Part shown: one piece after another, positions 10,487 through 18,851 of the stretch
Layout of the letters: every line of letters starts with the position of its first letter
Numbering within the stretch: the stretch's first letter is position 1
DNA from: Pseudomonas rhodesiae
GTDB taxonomy: Bacteria; Pseudomonadota; Gammaproteobacteria; Pseudomonadales; Pseudomonadaceae
Assembly: GCF_007858255.1 (NCBI RefSeq)
Contig: NZ_VFEU01000023.1
Location: forward strand, 18,169 to 82,168
DNA length: 64,000 nt
Direction: 5' to 3'
Translations under genes and position numbers: made by a program
The notes under the pieces: generated by a model
What the model saw: the letters and a program-made list of their open reading frames with translations, nothing else
Database searches by the model: none
What the model was told of the DNA's origin: nothing

Positions 10487-11059
10487 ATGAAGATTTCACG
10501 CGGTTTCGCCCTGTCCTGCCTGATGACGTTGGCCGCCGGGCCCGCACTGGCCGCAGGCTTCAGCCTGGGCGACGCGGCCAATGCCATTGCGGGTATGCAG
10601 GGTGGTAACAACAAAGCCGCTGCTGCCGCACCGTCGTCCCAGACGGCCGACCTGCTGAGCACCCTGACCTCGCAGTTGAACGTTACCCCGGAGCAAGCCA
10701 TCGGCGGCACCGGCGCTATGCTCGGCCTGGCGCGCAATCAGTTGAGCGGCAAAGATTATTCGCAGTTGGGCCAGAGCGTGCCAGGGCTTGACCAGTTGTC
10801 GGGAAACAATGCCCTCGGCAGCCTTGGAGCCTTGAGCGGCATGCTCGGCCAGACCGGCGGCAGCAAGACCAGCGGCCTGGATGGCCTGCTCGGCAATGTA
10901 AAAAACACCAACGACCTCAACACCGCCTTCAGCGCCTTGGGCATGGACAGTAGCATGGTCGGCCAGTTTGCCCCGGTGATTCTGCAATTTCTGGGCAGCC
11001 AGGGCGCCAACAGTTCGGTGCTGGGCAAGCTGGCCTCGGCTTGGGGCACTGACAACTGA
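10487..11059 (+). CDS. DUF2780 secreted protein
   Basis: A 190-aa protein with a clear signal peptide (MKISRGFALSCLMTLAAGPALAA) followed by Ala/Ser-rich linker and a DUF2780-type region (LLSTLTSQLNVTPEQAIGGTGAMLGLA). The frame is open far upstream, but TGAGG precedes the ATG at 10487 and the signal peptide fixes the start. Homologues are widespread and uncharacterised in gammaproteobacteria; periplasmic or surface location is inferred. It is divergent from the RskA-like gene across 135 bp. Confidence 0.85.
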   Translation: MKISRGFALSCLMTLAAGPALAAGFSLGDAANAIAGMQGGNNKAAAAAPSSQTADLLSTLTSQLNVTPEQAIGGTGAMLGLARNQLSGKDYSQLGQSVPGLDQLSGNNALGSLGALSGMLGQTGGSKTSGLDGLLGNVKNTNDLNTAFSALGMDSSMVGQFAPVILQFLGSQGANSSVLGKLASAWGTDN

Positions 11060-11238
11060 AAGGCTCTGATTTTATGTTGCCTTGCAACCCGTTCCCGTGT
11101 TGGGCGGCCTTTTGATCTATCGATAATTCGGCCGAGCTAGGAACTGGCGGCAAGGCTTTATCCACTTATCGATGCTGTCTGGTACGTTCGAATGTGGCGT
11201 ATCAGGGTAGACGTCCAACCACTTCTGGAGACCGTTCG

Positions 11239-11475
11239 ATGAGCGAGTTCAATGTACTGCAGAACATGTTTAATTCCTTTTCTACATACGGGTCGGCACA
11301 AGGTTGCGGCTGCGACAAGCCAGCCGAGGGCGATAGTTTCATGACGTTCGCTGACATGAAAAACAGCGGCCAAGCTGGGCAGGGCGGTGTTGGGGTTTCC
11401 GCCGGCGCGCAAGCTTCCGGGAGCGTTGGGAGCTTGGGTTTTAGCGCAGATAATGATGCGTCAATTTCGTTCTGA
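11239..11475 (+). CDS. Small Gly/Ser/Ala-rich hypothetical protein
   Basis: A 78-aa protein I do not recognise. The first 30 residues are amphipathic (MSEFNVLQNMFNSF) and end in a GCGCDKP motif; the rest is Gly/Ser/Ala-rich low complexity, ending in DNDASISF with an aromatic C-terminus. There is no signal peptide. A CTGGAG ribosome site 8 nt before the ATG at 11239 supports this start over a longer frame from 11194. The gene stands alone between the DUF2780 gene and a convergent acyltransferase. The composition would fit a small exported or modified peptide, but no transporter or modification gene is nearby. Confidence 0.6.
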   Translation: MSEFNVLQNMFNSFSTYGSAQGCGCDKPAEGDSFMTFADMKNSGQAGQGGVGVSAGAQASGSVGSLGFSADNDASISF

Positions 11476-11516
11476 CCGAGTGAGTCGGCCACGCGTCAGT
11501 TGTTGGTGCCGACAGG

Positions 11517-12395
11517 TCACTGGATAAGTTCGTCAATACGCGCATCCTTCTCGTTCCAGAGCTGGTTCACCCAGCTCTGGACGGTCTGGCGAAAGGCCGG
11601 ATCGTTCTCGTAATCCCCCTGCCACAACGCCGGGTCCAGCTCGCGGGTCTGGATATCGATGATCACCTTCGGCACCGCGCCGCTGATCAAGTCCCAGAAC
11701 CCCGGGATCTTCTGCGACGGGTACACCACGGTCACGTCGAGAATCGCATCCAGCTGTTCGCCCATTGCCGCCAGCACAAACGCCACACCGCCCGCCTTGG
11801 GCTTGAGCAGCCGCTTGAACGGTGAAGCCTGCTGCGCATGTTTGGCCTGGCTGAAGCGCGTGCCTTCCAGGTAATTGACCACTGTCACCGGCTGGCGCTT
11901 GAACAGCTCGCACGCCTGTTTGGTGATCTTCAAATCCTGGCCCGCCAATTCCGGGTGTTTGGCCAGGAAGGCTTTGGTGTAGCGCTTCATGAACGGGTAA
12001 TCCAGCGCCCACCAGGCCAGGCCGAGGAAGGGCACCCAGATCAGCTCTTTTTTCAGGAAGAACTTGAAGAACGGCGTGCGCCGGTTGAGGGCCTGGATCA
12101 GCGCGGGAATATCCACCCACGATTGATGGTTGCTGATGACCAGGTACGACGTGTCACGGCGCAGCTCATCGCCGCCGCGGATATCCCACTGGGTCGGAAT
12201 GCACAGGGCGAAGATCAGTTTGTCGATCTCGGCCCAGGTCTCGGCGATCCACATTACCGCCCAGGACATGTAGTCCCGAGAGCGGCCAGGCGCCACCAGC
12301 TTGAGCAGGGCGAACACCATCAGCGGTCCGATCAGGACCAGCGTATTGAGTAACAGCAGCAATGTAACCAAACAGCCGGTGAGCAGGCGGCGCAT
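11517..12395 (-). CDS. PlsC-type acyltransferase (YihG-like)
   Basis: A 292-aa membrane acyltransferase of the 1-acylglycerol-3-phosphate acyltransferase superfamily. One or two N-terminal hydrophobic segments (about 5-33) precede the catalytic HX4D box in NHQSWVD (H90, D95) and the EGTR box (177-180). The long form and these motifs match the YihG/acyltransferase group that remodels lysophospholipids in the inner membrane. A TTG lies two codons upstream at 12401, but AAGAG is better spaced for the ATG at 12395. It is a single gene, divergent from the retropepsin-cre cluster. The exact acyl acceptor is not known. Confidence 0.88.
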   Translation of the reverse strand: MRRLLTGCLVTLLLLLNTLVLIGPLMVFALLKLVAPGRSRDYMSWAVMWIAETWAEIDKLIFALCIPTQWDIRGGDELRRDTSYLVISNHQSWVDIPALIQALNRRTPFFKFFLKKELIWVPFLGLAWWALDYPFMKRYTKAFLAKHPELAGQDLKITKQACELFKRQPVTVVNYLEGTRFSQAKHAQQASPFKRLLKPKAGGVAFVLAAMGEQLDAILDVTVVYPSQKIPGFWDLISGAVPKVIIDIQTRELDPALWQGDYENDPAFRQTVQSWVNQLWNEKDARIDELIQ

Positions 12396-12535
12396 AAGCA
12401 ACTCTTGGAATTGTGTGGGCGGGCCATGATAAGCAGCTTGAGTCTAGAGGCCAAATCACAAAACGCCGGGTGATCTAACTAAGTAGCGCTTATGCGGTCT
12501 AGAATCCGCCTACTTCTTTTCCGAGGAATCACTTC

Positions 12536-13036
12536 GTGAAACTGCTCCTTGCCTCCCTCGCCCTGGCTGCCCTGCCGGTCATGGCCGCCGAACCGACCCT
12601 CTACGGTCGCTACGAATACATCCAGTTGCCGGAGATCGGCGAAACCTTCAAGGCCAAGATGGACACCGGCGCGCTGACTGCCTCGCTGTCGGCCCGCGAC
12701 ATCGAAACCTTCACCCGCGATGGTGATGACTGGGTTCGTTTCCGCCTGGGCGGCAAGGACGCATCCGATAAGGTCTTCGAACACAAAGTCTCGCGCATCA
12801 GCAAGATCAAGAGCCGCGCCGACGAAGACGACGAAAAAGATGAAGCCAGCGTGGCCAAGCGCCCAGTGATCGATCTGGAAATGTGCCTGGGCAACGTCAA
12901 GCGCACCGTCGAGGTCAACCTCACCGACCGCAGCAGCTTCAACTACCCGTTGCTGATCGGTGCCAAGGCCCTGCGTGAATTCGGCGCTGCGGTGAACCCG
13001 GCCCGTCGGTACACTGCCGACAAACCGGACTGCTGA
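12536..13036 (+). CDS. Retropepsin-like aspartic peptidase family protein (RimK-associated type)
   Basis: A 166-aa protein with a signal peptide (MKLLLASLALAALPVMAAE) and a retropepsin-like fold: the MDTGALTASL motif places the catalytic Asp at D43, and FNYPLLIGAKAL is the second conserved block. Family members are annotated as putative ATP-dependent zinc proteases, but the sequence shows an aspartic-protease signature and nothing that looks like an ATP site. The start codon is GTG at 12536 with GAGGAA upstream. It ends 9 nt before creB, so it is probably the first gene of the cre operon and may act in the periplasm. Proteolytic activity is not shown. Confidence 0.85.
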   Translation: MKLLLASLALAALPVMAAEPTLYGRYEYIQLPEIGETFKAKMDTGALTASLSARDIETFTRDGDDWVRFRLGGKDASDKVFEHKVSRISKIKSRADEDDEKDEASVAKRPVIDLEMCLGNVKRTVEVNLTDRSSFNYPLLIGAKALREFGAAVNPARRYTADKPDC

Positions 13037-13045
13037 CGGACTGCC

Positions 13046-13714
13046 ATGCCCCACATCCTGATTGTCGAAGACGAAGCGGCGATTGCCGACACGCTGATAT
13101 TCGCCCTGCAAGGCGAGGGCTTCGGCACCACCTGGCTGAGCCTGGGCCAGGCGGCGCTGGAGCATCAGCGCAAGACCCCGGCCGACCTGATCATCCTCGA
13201 CATCGGCCTGCCGGACATCAGTGGTTTTGAAACCTGCAAGCAATTGCGCCGCTTCAGCGAAGTGCCGGTGATGTTCCTCAGTGCCCGCGACGGTGAGATC
13301 GATCGGGTCGTGGGGCTGGAGATCGGCGCCGACGATTACGTGGTCAAGCCGTTCAGCCCAAGGGAAGTGGCGGCGCGGGTCAAGGCGATCCTCAAGCGCG
13401 TCGGCCCTGGTGTGGCGCCGGCGCTGTTTCAGGTGGATCTGGAGCGCATGCAGATCGCCTATCGCGGCCAGCCCTTGAGCCTGACGCGCCATGAGTTTCG
13501 TCTGCTGCAGAGCCTGTTGGAACAACCGGAGCGGGTGTTCAGCCGCGAACAGTTGCTCGACGCCGTGGGCGTGCCTGCCGATGCCGGCTACGAGCGCAAT
13601 ATCGACAGCCATATCAAAAGCCTGCGCAGCAAATTGCGCGGCATTGCCGCCCAAGCCGAACCGATCCAGACCCACCGCGGCCTCGGCTACAGCTACAGCC
13701 CGAGCCACAGCTGA
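13046..13714 (+). CDS. creB: Response regulator CreB
   Basis: A 222-aa OmpR-family regulator: receiver domain (1-115) with acidic pair E8/D9, phospho-acceptor D52 (LIILDIGLP) and K101 (VVKPFSP), then a winged-helix DNA-binding domain (about 130-220) with TRHEFRLLQSLLE. Together with CreC it responds to carbon state and cell-wall/beta-lactam stress, with creD as its best known target. Its stop shares one base with the creC start (TGATG), indicating coupling. Confidence 0.95.
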   Translation: MPHILIVEDEAAIADTLIFALQGEGFGTTWLSLGQAALEHQRKTPADLIILDIGLPDISGFETCKQLRRFSEVPVMFLSARDGEIDRVVGLEIGADDYVVKPFSPREVAARVKAILKRVGPGVAPALFQVDLERMQIAYRGQPLSLTRHEFRLLQSLLEQPERVFSREQLLDAVGVPADAGYERNIDSHIKSLRSKLRGIAAQAEPIQTHRGLGYSYSPSHS

Positions 13715-15153
13715 TGCGCCTGGGGCTGCGGATGTTCCTGGTGTACGCGCTGTTTATCGGCCTGACCGGCTATTTCGTGCTCAGCACCGTGATGAAGGAA
13801 ATCCGCCCCGGCGTGCGCCAGTCCACCGAAGAAACCCTGGTGGACACCGCCAACCTGCTGGCCGAGATCCTGCGCGATGACGTCAAAAACGGCACCCTCG
13901 GCCAGAGCCACTGGCCCGCGCTGCTCAAGGCTTACGGCAATCGTCAGCCTGGCGCGACCATCTGGGGGCTACCGAAAAACCAGGTCAACCATCGAATTTA
14001 CGTCACCGACGCCAACGGCACCGTGTTGCTCGACTCCAGCGGCGTGGCGGTGGGCCAGGACTATTCGAAGTGGAACGACGTTTACCTGACCCTGCGCGGC
14101 GAATACGGCGCGCGTTCCACCCGCAGTAACCCGCAGGACGCCACCTCGTCGGTGATGCACGTGGGCGCGCCGATCCGCGATAACGGCCAGATCATCGGCG
14201 TGGTCACCGTGGCCAAGCCCAACAGCTCGTTGCAGCCCTATGTCGACCGTACCGAGCGGCGCCTGCTTTGGTACGGCGCCGGGCTGGTCATCCTCGGGTT
14301 GCTGCTCGGCGCGCTGTTGTCGTGGTGGGTGAGCGCCGCCCTGCGCCGTCTGACCGCCTATGCCGAAGCCGTCAGCGAGGGCCGCCGCGCCGAGCTGCCG
14401 CACTACCGGGGCGGCGAACTCAAGCAACTCTCCACTGCTGTGGAGCACATGCGCACACAGCTGGAAGGCAAAGCCTACGTCGAACACTACGTACACACCC
14501 TGGCCCACGAACTGAAAAGCCCGCTGGCGGCCATTCGCGGCGCTGCGGAGCTGTTGCAGGGCGACATGACTCGCGAACAACAGCAGCGTTTTGTCGGCAA
14601 TATCGACAGCGAAAGCGCACGCTTGCAGCAGTTGATCGAACGCCTGTTGAATCTGGCACAGGTCGAACAACGCCAGGGCCTGGAAGAGCAGGTGAGCATC
14701 CCGCTGGCGGCCCTGGTGAGCGATGTGCTCAATGCCCAGTGTGCGCGCATCGAAGGCGCTGGGTTACACGTCGAGCAAGGGATTGCGGCGGATGTGAACG
14801 TGTTTGGCGAGCCGTTCCTGTTGCGTCAGGCGCTGGGCAACTTGCTGGATAACGCGTTGGATTTCACCCCGCCGGGTGGCACGTTGCGCTTCAGTGCGAG
14901 CCGCCAGCACAACGATGTGCAGGTGAGCCTGTTCAACCAGGCCGCGCCGATTCCCGACTATGCCTTGCCGCGTTTGAGTGAGCGGTTCTATTCACTGCCG
15001 CGTCCGGCCAGTGGGCGCAAGAGCACGGGCCTGGGTTTGAACTTCGTTGAAGAAGTGATGAAGCTGCACGGCGGTGCGTTGCAGATCGGCAATGTGCCGG
15101 GTGGAGTGCAGGTGGTGCTGCATCTCCACACAGTCTCCACAGTACCCACATAA
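13714..15153 (+). CDS. creC: Sensor histidine kinase CreC
   Basis: A 479-aa inner-membrane kinase. Two membrane segments (about 8-24 and 185-205) enclose a periplasmic sensor domain. HAMP-like linker, HisKA domain with phospho-accepting H265 (TLAHELKSPLAAIRG), and HATPase domain (LGNLLDNALDFTPPGG, GLGLNFVEEVM) follow. Gene order creB-creC-creD is the usual one, and the upstream retropepsin-like gene is a common pseudomonad companion. Confidence 0.95.
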   Translation: MRLGLRMFLVYALFIGLTGYFVLSTVMKEIRPGVRQSTEETLVDTANLLAEILRDDVKNGTLGQSHWPALLKAYGNRQPGATIWGLPKNQVNHRIYVTDANGTVLLDSSGVAVGQDYSKWNDVYLTLRGEYGARSTRSNPQDATSSVMHVGAPIRDNGQIIGVVTVAKPNSSLQPYVDRTERRLLWYGAGLVILGLLLGALLSWWVSAALRRLTAYAEAVSEGRRAELPHYRGGELKQLSTAVEHMRTQLEGKAYVEHYVHTLAHELKSPLAAIRGAAELLQGDMTREQQQRFVGNIDSESARLQQLIERLLNLAQVEQRQGLEEQVSIPLAALVSDVLNAQCARIEGAGLHVEQGIAADVNVFGEPFLLRQALGNLLDNALDFTPPGGTLRFSASRQHNDVQVSLFNQAAPIPDYALPRLSERFYSLPRPASGRKSTGLGLNFVEEVMKLHGGALQIGNVPGGVQVVLHLHTVSTVPT

Positions 15154-15204
15154 AACCCCCACGCGCGCGGCGCACGCTCTGCCCATCAAAACAGGGAGAG
15201 CCCC

Positions 15205-16578
15205 ATGAACCGCAGCCTGCTTTTCAAACTTGGCGCCATTGCGCTACTGATCCTGCTGTTACTGATTCCGTTGTTGATGATCAACGGCATCATCAGTGAC
15301 CGCCAGCAACTGCGCGACGGTGTCGTGATGGACATCGCCCGCAGTTCCAGCTTCGCCCAGCGCCTGACCGGCCCGGTAATGGTGGTGCCGTATCGCAAGA
15401 CCGTGCGTGAATGGAAACTCAACGAAAAGCTCAACAAGCGCTACGAGGAAACCCGTGAAGAACGCGGGCGCCTGTATTTCCTGCCGGACCGTTTTGAACT
15501 CGACGGCCAGGTGCAGACCGAACTGCGCGCACGGGGGATTTACCAGGCACGGCTGTTCCATGCCGATAGCCGCATCAGTGGGCGCTTCGAGCTGCCCGCG
15601 CAGTTGGGCATCAACGAAAATTTCGCGGACTACCGCTTCGAACCGGCGTTTCTGGCGGTGGGCATCAGCGATATCCGTGGCATCGAAAACGCCCTGAAGC
15701 TGGAGCTGGGCAGCCAACGCCTGGAGTTCTCGCCAGGCAGCCAAGTGGATTGGCTCGGGGAGGGCGTCCATGTCACGCTGCCGGAGCAGGACAGTAAAAA
15801 ACCGGCGGTGGTGGACTTCGCCTTCGACCTGCGCCTGCAAGGCACCGAACAACTGCAAGTGGTGCCGGTGGGCAAGACCAGTCAGGTATCGCTGGCGTCC
15901 AATTGGCCGCACCCCAGCTTTATCGGCAACTTCCTGCCGGCCCAGCGTGACATCACCGACAAAGGCTTCACCGCCAATTGGCAGACCTCATTCTTCTCCA
16001 CCAACCTCGAACAGGCCCTGCAAACCTGCCTGGACCGCGAAGGCTGTGACGACTTCAACAACCGCAGCTTCGGTGTGAACTTCATCGACCCGGTGGACCA
16101 GTACCTCAAGAGCGATCGCGCGATCAAATACGCGCTGCTGTTTATCGCCCTGACCTTTGCCGGTTTCTTTCTGTTCGAAGTGCTCAAGAGCCTGGCGGTG
16201 CACCCGATTCAATACGCTCTGGTGGGCGTGGCGCTGGCGTTCTTTTATCTGCTGTTGTTGTCGCTGTCCGAGCACCTGGGGTTTGCCCTGGCGTATCTGA
16301 TCTCGGCGAGTGCGTGCGTGGTGTTGATCGGTTTCTACGTGTGCCATGTGCTGCGCAGCATTGCCCACGGCCTGGGGTTCTCAGCGGGGCTGGCGGCGTT
16401 GTATGGCTTGTTGTACGGGTTGTTGAGTGCGGAGGATTACGCGCTGCTGATGGGTTCGCTGCTGTTGTTCGGCCTGCTGGGCACGGTGATGGTGCTCACG
16501 CGCAAATTGGACTGGTACGGGGTGGGCAAGCGCAAGGCGAGCGAGCCGCTGCAGTTTGATCTGGAGGCGGTGCAATGA
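15205..16578 (+). CDS. creD: Cell envelope integrity protein CreD
   Basis: A 457-aa inner-membrane protein of the CreD family: one N-terminal anchor (FKLGAIALLILLLLIPLLMI), a large periplasmic domain (about 40-310), and a cluster of about five to six C-terminal membrane segments. A GGGAGAG ribosome site precedes the ATG. In other species it is induced through CreBC under beta-lactam stress and affects envelope stability and biofilm; its biochemical activity is unknown. Direct repeats of TTCAC typical of an E. coli CreB box were looked for in the 51-bp gap and not seen. Confidence 0.93.
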   Translation: MNRSLLFKLGAIALLILLLLIPLLMINGIISDRQQLRDGVVMDIARSSSFAQRLTGPVMVVPYRKTVREWKLNEKLNKRYEETREERGRLYFLPDRFELDGQVQTELRARGIYQARLFHADSRISGRFELPAQLGINENFADYRFEPAFLAVGISDIRGIENALKLELGSQRLEFSPGSQVDWLGEGVHVTLPEQDSKKPAVVDFAFDLRLQGTEQLQVVPVGKTSQVSLASNWPHPSFIGNFLPAQRDITDKGFTANWQTSFFSTNLEQALQTCLDREGCDDFNNRSFGVNFIDPVDQYLKSDRAIKYALLFIALTFAGFFLFEVLKSLAVHPIQYALVGVALAFFYLLLLSLSEHLGFALAYLISASACVVLIGFYVCHVLRSIAHGLGFSAGLAALYGLLYGLLSAEDYALLMGSLLLFGLLGTVMVLTRKLDWYGVGKRKASEPLQFDLEAVQ

Positions 16579-16658
16579 TCGGCTTGCGCGAGGATCGACA
16601 AGTAGGCGCGCAGTTAGCCACAAGGATCGCCACATTCCTTGCTGTCACCACTGCCCAC

Positions 16659-16750
16659 TGTGGCAGTGGGCTTGCTCGCGATAGCGGTGGTTCAGAAACC
16701 GATGTGCTGAATGACATACCGCGATCGCGGGCAAGCCCGCTCCCACATTG
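16659..16750. repeat. REP pair, divergent subtype
   Basis: GTGGCAGTGGGCTTGCTCGCG and the inverted CGCGGGCAAGCCCGCTCCCAC form a REP pair of a different sequence class from the GGGGGCTTGCCCCC type seen elsewhere in the window. It lies between creD and the convergent glutathione transferase gene. Confidence 0.8.
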
Positions 16751-16764
16751 GGTCGGTGTGCAGG

Positions 16765-17394
16765 TCAGGCCGGTGGCTGGGTCTGCTGCATCGAAGGCCG
16801 CTGGCTGACGTCGGCGTACCAGGCGGCAAGCTGTGGGTTGTCCACGCGCCATTGCATATCCGGATGGCGAAAATCCAGATAACCCAGGGCACAGGCCACG
16901 CTGATCGCGGCAACGTCAAAGTGGCTGGCCAGTTCGGCGATGGCATTCTGTTCCAGCTCGGCGAGGGTGCGGCGGATTTTGTTGCGCTGCTCGTCGAGCC
17001 ACTGATCCCAGTGCTTCTCCACCGGGCGCAGGGCGGTTTCGTAGCGCACCAGCACGGCGGCATCCATAATGCCGTCGGCCATCGAGGCCAATGTGAGGCG
17101 GCGCCAGCGTGCCGAGCCGTCGCGAGGGATCAGCGGGTTGCCGACGTGCTGGTGGTCGAAGTAATCGAGGATCACCCGGCTGTCGTGCAGCACCGAGCCG
17201 TCAGCCAGACGCAATGCCGGGATCTTGCCCACGGGGTTGCCGTCGACCAACTGCGCATCGGGGTTGACCGGGGTCGGCATGCAGGCGTGCAGGGCCACGC
17301 GGTCCTGCTGGCCGGTTTCGAGCAGCAGCACGCGGACTTTGCGCACGAACGGCGATGCAGGGTTGTGGAACAAGGTCATGTTGGGCGTGGACAT
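16765..17394 (-). CDS. Glutathione S-transferase family protein
   Basis: A 209-aa cytosolic protein with the N-terminal thioredoxin-like GST domain (1-80: NPASPFVRKVRVLLLETGQ, NPVGKIPALRLADGSVLHDS) and an all-helical C-terminal domain ending in DNPQLAAWYADVSQRPSM. VGKIPAL carries the cis-Pro, and the DGSVLHDS block binds the glutathione gamma-glutamyl group in the family. An upstream ATG at 17400 overlaps the AGAGGA site, so the ATG at 17394 (MSTPNMTLF) with a 6-nt spacing is preferred. The substrate is unknown. Confidence 0.9.
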   Translation of the reverse strand: MSTPNMTLFHNPASPFVRKVRVLLLETGQQDRVALHACMPTPVNPDAQLVDGNPVGKIPALRLADGSVLHDSRVILDYFDHQHVGNPLIPRDGSARWRRLTLASMADGIMDAAVLVRYETALRPVEKHWDQWLDEQRNKIRRTLAELEQNAIAELASHFDVAAISVACALGYLDFRHPDMQWRVDNPQLAAWYADVSQRPSMQQTQPPA

Positions 17395-17468
17395 GGGCAT
17401 TCCTCTGGATTGACTGTGGCTAGCCTAGAGGGTCGTGCGGTGGCTGGCGAGGGGCAGGTTGAGGGCTC

Positions 17469-17535
17469 ATCGGGGGCAAGCCCCATTTTTGATTTGTGAA
17501 CACATTCAAAGTGTGGGAGGGGGCTTGCCCCCGAT
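17469..17535. repeat. REP doublet (REPIN)
   Basis: Inverted REP copies (ATCGGGGGCAAGCCCC, then GGAGGGGGCTTGCCCCCGAT) with a spacer of about 30 bp. The left copy is clipped relative to the right one. It lies upstream of the GST gene and after the 60-aa membrane protein gene. Confidence 0.88.
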
Positions 17536-17542
17536 GAGGCCC

Positions 17543-17725
17543 TCAGCCACGCCCCTTGAACAACCCCCAACTACCAATGGCCGCTGGTATACCCAACCCC
17601 ACCCAACTCAACGCATCCCACCCGCCATCCCCCAGTAACGCCGCAAACAGCCCGGCGGCGCTGAGCAGACCGATTCCCAACGGAATGCCGAACACCTTCC
17701 AGAAACTCGACTGGCGCGGCCTCAT
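17543..17725 (-). CDS. Small membrane protein of PepSY/iron operon
   Basis: A 60-aa protein with two hydrophobic stretches (VFGIPLGIGLLSAAGLFAAL and LSWVGLGIPAAIGSWGLF). Its ATG overlaps the stop of the PepSY gene by the ATGA arrangement, so it is translationally coupled and probably the last gene of the iron-uptake operon. I do not recognise a named family. Function is unknown; a helper of the PepSY membrane protein is a guess from context. Confidence 0.75.
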   Translation of the reverse strand: MRPRQSSFWKVFGIPLGIGLLSAAGLFAALLGDGGWDALSWVGLGIPAAIGSWGLFKGRG

Positions 17726-18825
17726 GCCTTGCCCGTCCTGCGTTTGGCGATCCACAGGTAAATTCCGCTGATCAGCACGATGATGGTCAGCCCATCCAGC
17801 AGCGCCCACAGGATCTTCATCGGCATGCCGCCATAGTCGCCAAAGTGCAGCGGCTGGGACATGCCCATGGCGTCCATGTACCACGGCCGTTCGGCAATCG
17901 CCGTGACTTGCAGGGTGCTGGCGTCGATCAGCACCGGGGTGAGCAGGTGCGAAGTCAGGTGCGTGCTGCCCTTCATAAACACCGCATAGTGGTGCTCGCT
18001 GGAGAACCGCGTGCCGGGGAAGGCGATAAAGTCCGGCTGCATACCGGGTGCGGCGCGTGCGGCGATGCTCAGCAACTCGCTGGCTGGGGCGCGTGAGGTC
18101 AGCGGCGGCGCATCCTTGTACGGTTCGATCAGGGCCGTAAGGCTGTCCTGGCGCCAGGCGGCGATGAGCAGGTCGGCGCAGGCGCTGATCACGCCGGTCA
18201 CGCCCACCACCAGGGCCCAGGTCAGCGTAACCACACCGATCAGGTTGTGCAGGTCGAGCCAGCGCAGGCGGGTAGTTTTGTCCCGGCGCACGCTGGCGAA
18301 TTTCAGACGACGCATGAACGGCAGGTACAGCACCGTGCCGGAAATGATCGCCAACACAAACAGCACACCCATAAACGCCAGCAGCAGCTTGCCCGGCAGA
18401 CCGGCGAACATATCCACATGCAGGCGCAGCAAAAACAAGGTGAAACCGCCATTGGCCGAGGGCATCTCCAGCGCGTCGCCGCTGCGCGCATCGAGCATGA
18501 AGGTGTGGGACGCGTTCGGCTCCGTGCCGGCGGTGGCGGCCATGATCGCGATCACACCGTTCGGGTCGTCTTCATCCCAAGCCAGGTATTGCAGGGCCTC
18601 TCCGGGGCGATGGGCCAGGGCCTTGTTCACCAGTTGTTCCAGGTTCAATCGCGGCGTATCGGCCGGCATCTGCTGGAGCTGAGGTTCGTTGCCCAGCAGA
18701 TGGTCGATCTCGTGGTGAAACACCAGCGGCAGGCCGGTGAGGGCGAGCAGCAGCAGGAACACCGTGCAGATCAGGCTGGTCCAGGTGTGGACGAAGGACC
18801 AGTGGCGGATGGTTGTGCTCTTCAT
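17722..18825 (-). CDS. PepSY-associated TM-helix protein
   Basis: A 367-aa inner-membrane protein with about four membrane segments (about 15-37, 140-168, 190-215, 330-355) and two PepSY-like periplasmic stretches, including HRPGEALQYLAWDEDDPNGV. Proteins of this family sit beside TonB-dependent receptors and are thought to act in reduction or release of iron from siderophores at the inner membrane, as shown for some family members. It starts 26 nt after the receptor gene on the same strand, supporting one operon: receptor, PepSY, small membrane protein. Confidence 0.9.
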   Translation of the reverse strand: MKSTTIRHWSFVHTWTSLICTVFLLLLALTGLPLVFHHEIDHLLGNEPQLQQMPADTPRLNLEQLVNKALAHRPGEALQYLAWDEDDPNGVIAIMAATAGTEPNASHTFMLDARSGDALEMPSANGGFTLFLLRLHVDMFAGLPGKLLLAFMGVLFVLAIISGTVLYLPFMRRLKFASVRRDKTTRLRWLDLHNLIGVVTLTWALVVGVTGVISACADLLIAAWRQDSLTALIEPYKDAPPLTSRAPASELLSIAARAAPGMQPDFIAFPGTRFSSEHHYAVFMKGSTHLTSHLLTPVLIDASTLQVTAIAERPWYMDAMGMSQPLHFGDYGGMPMKILWALLDGLTIIVLISGIYLWIAKRRTGKA

Positions 18826-18851
18826 GTTTCAGCCTGCAGCCTCTGCGCCGA

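Noticed and set aside
11100..11238. AlgU-type promoter before the 78-aa gene (GAACT ... TCTGG)
   Set aside because: The two elements are about 35 nt apart, far beyond the 16-17 nt spacing required.
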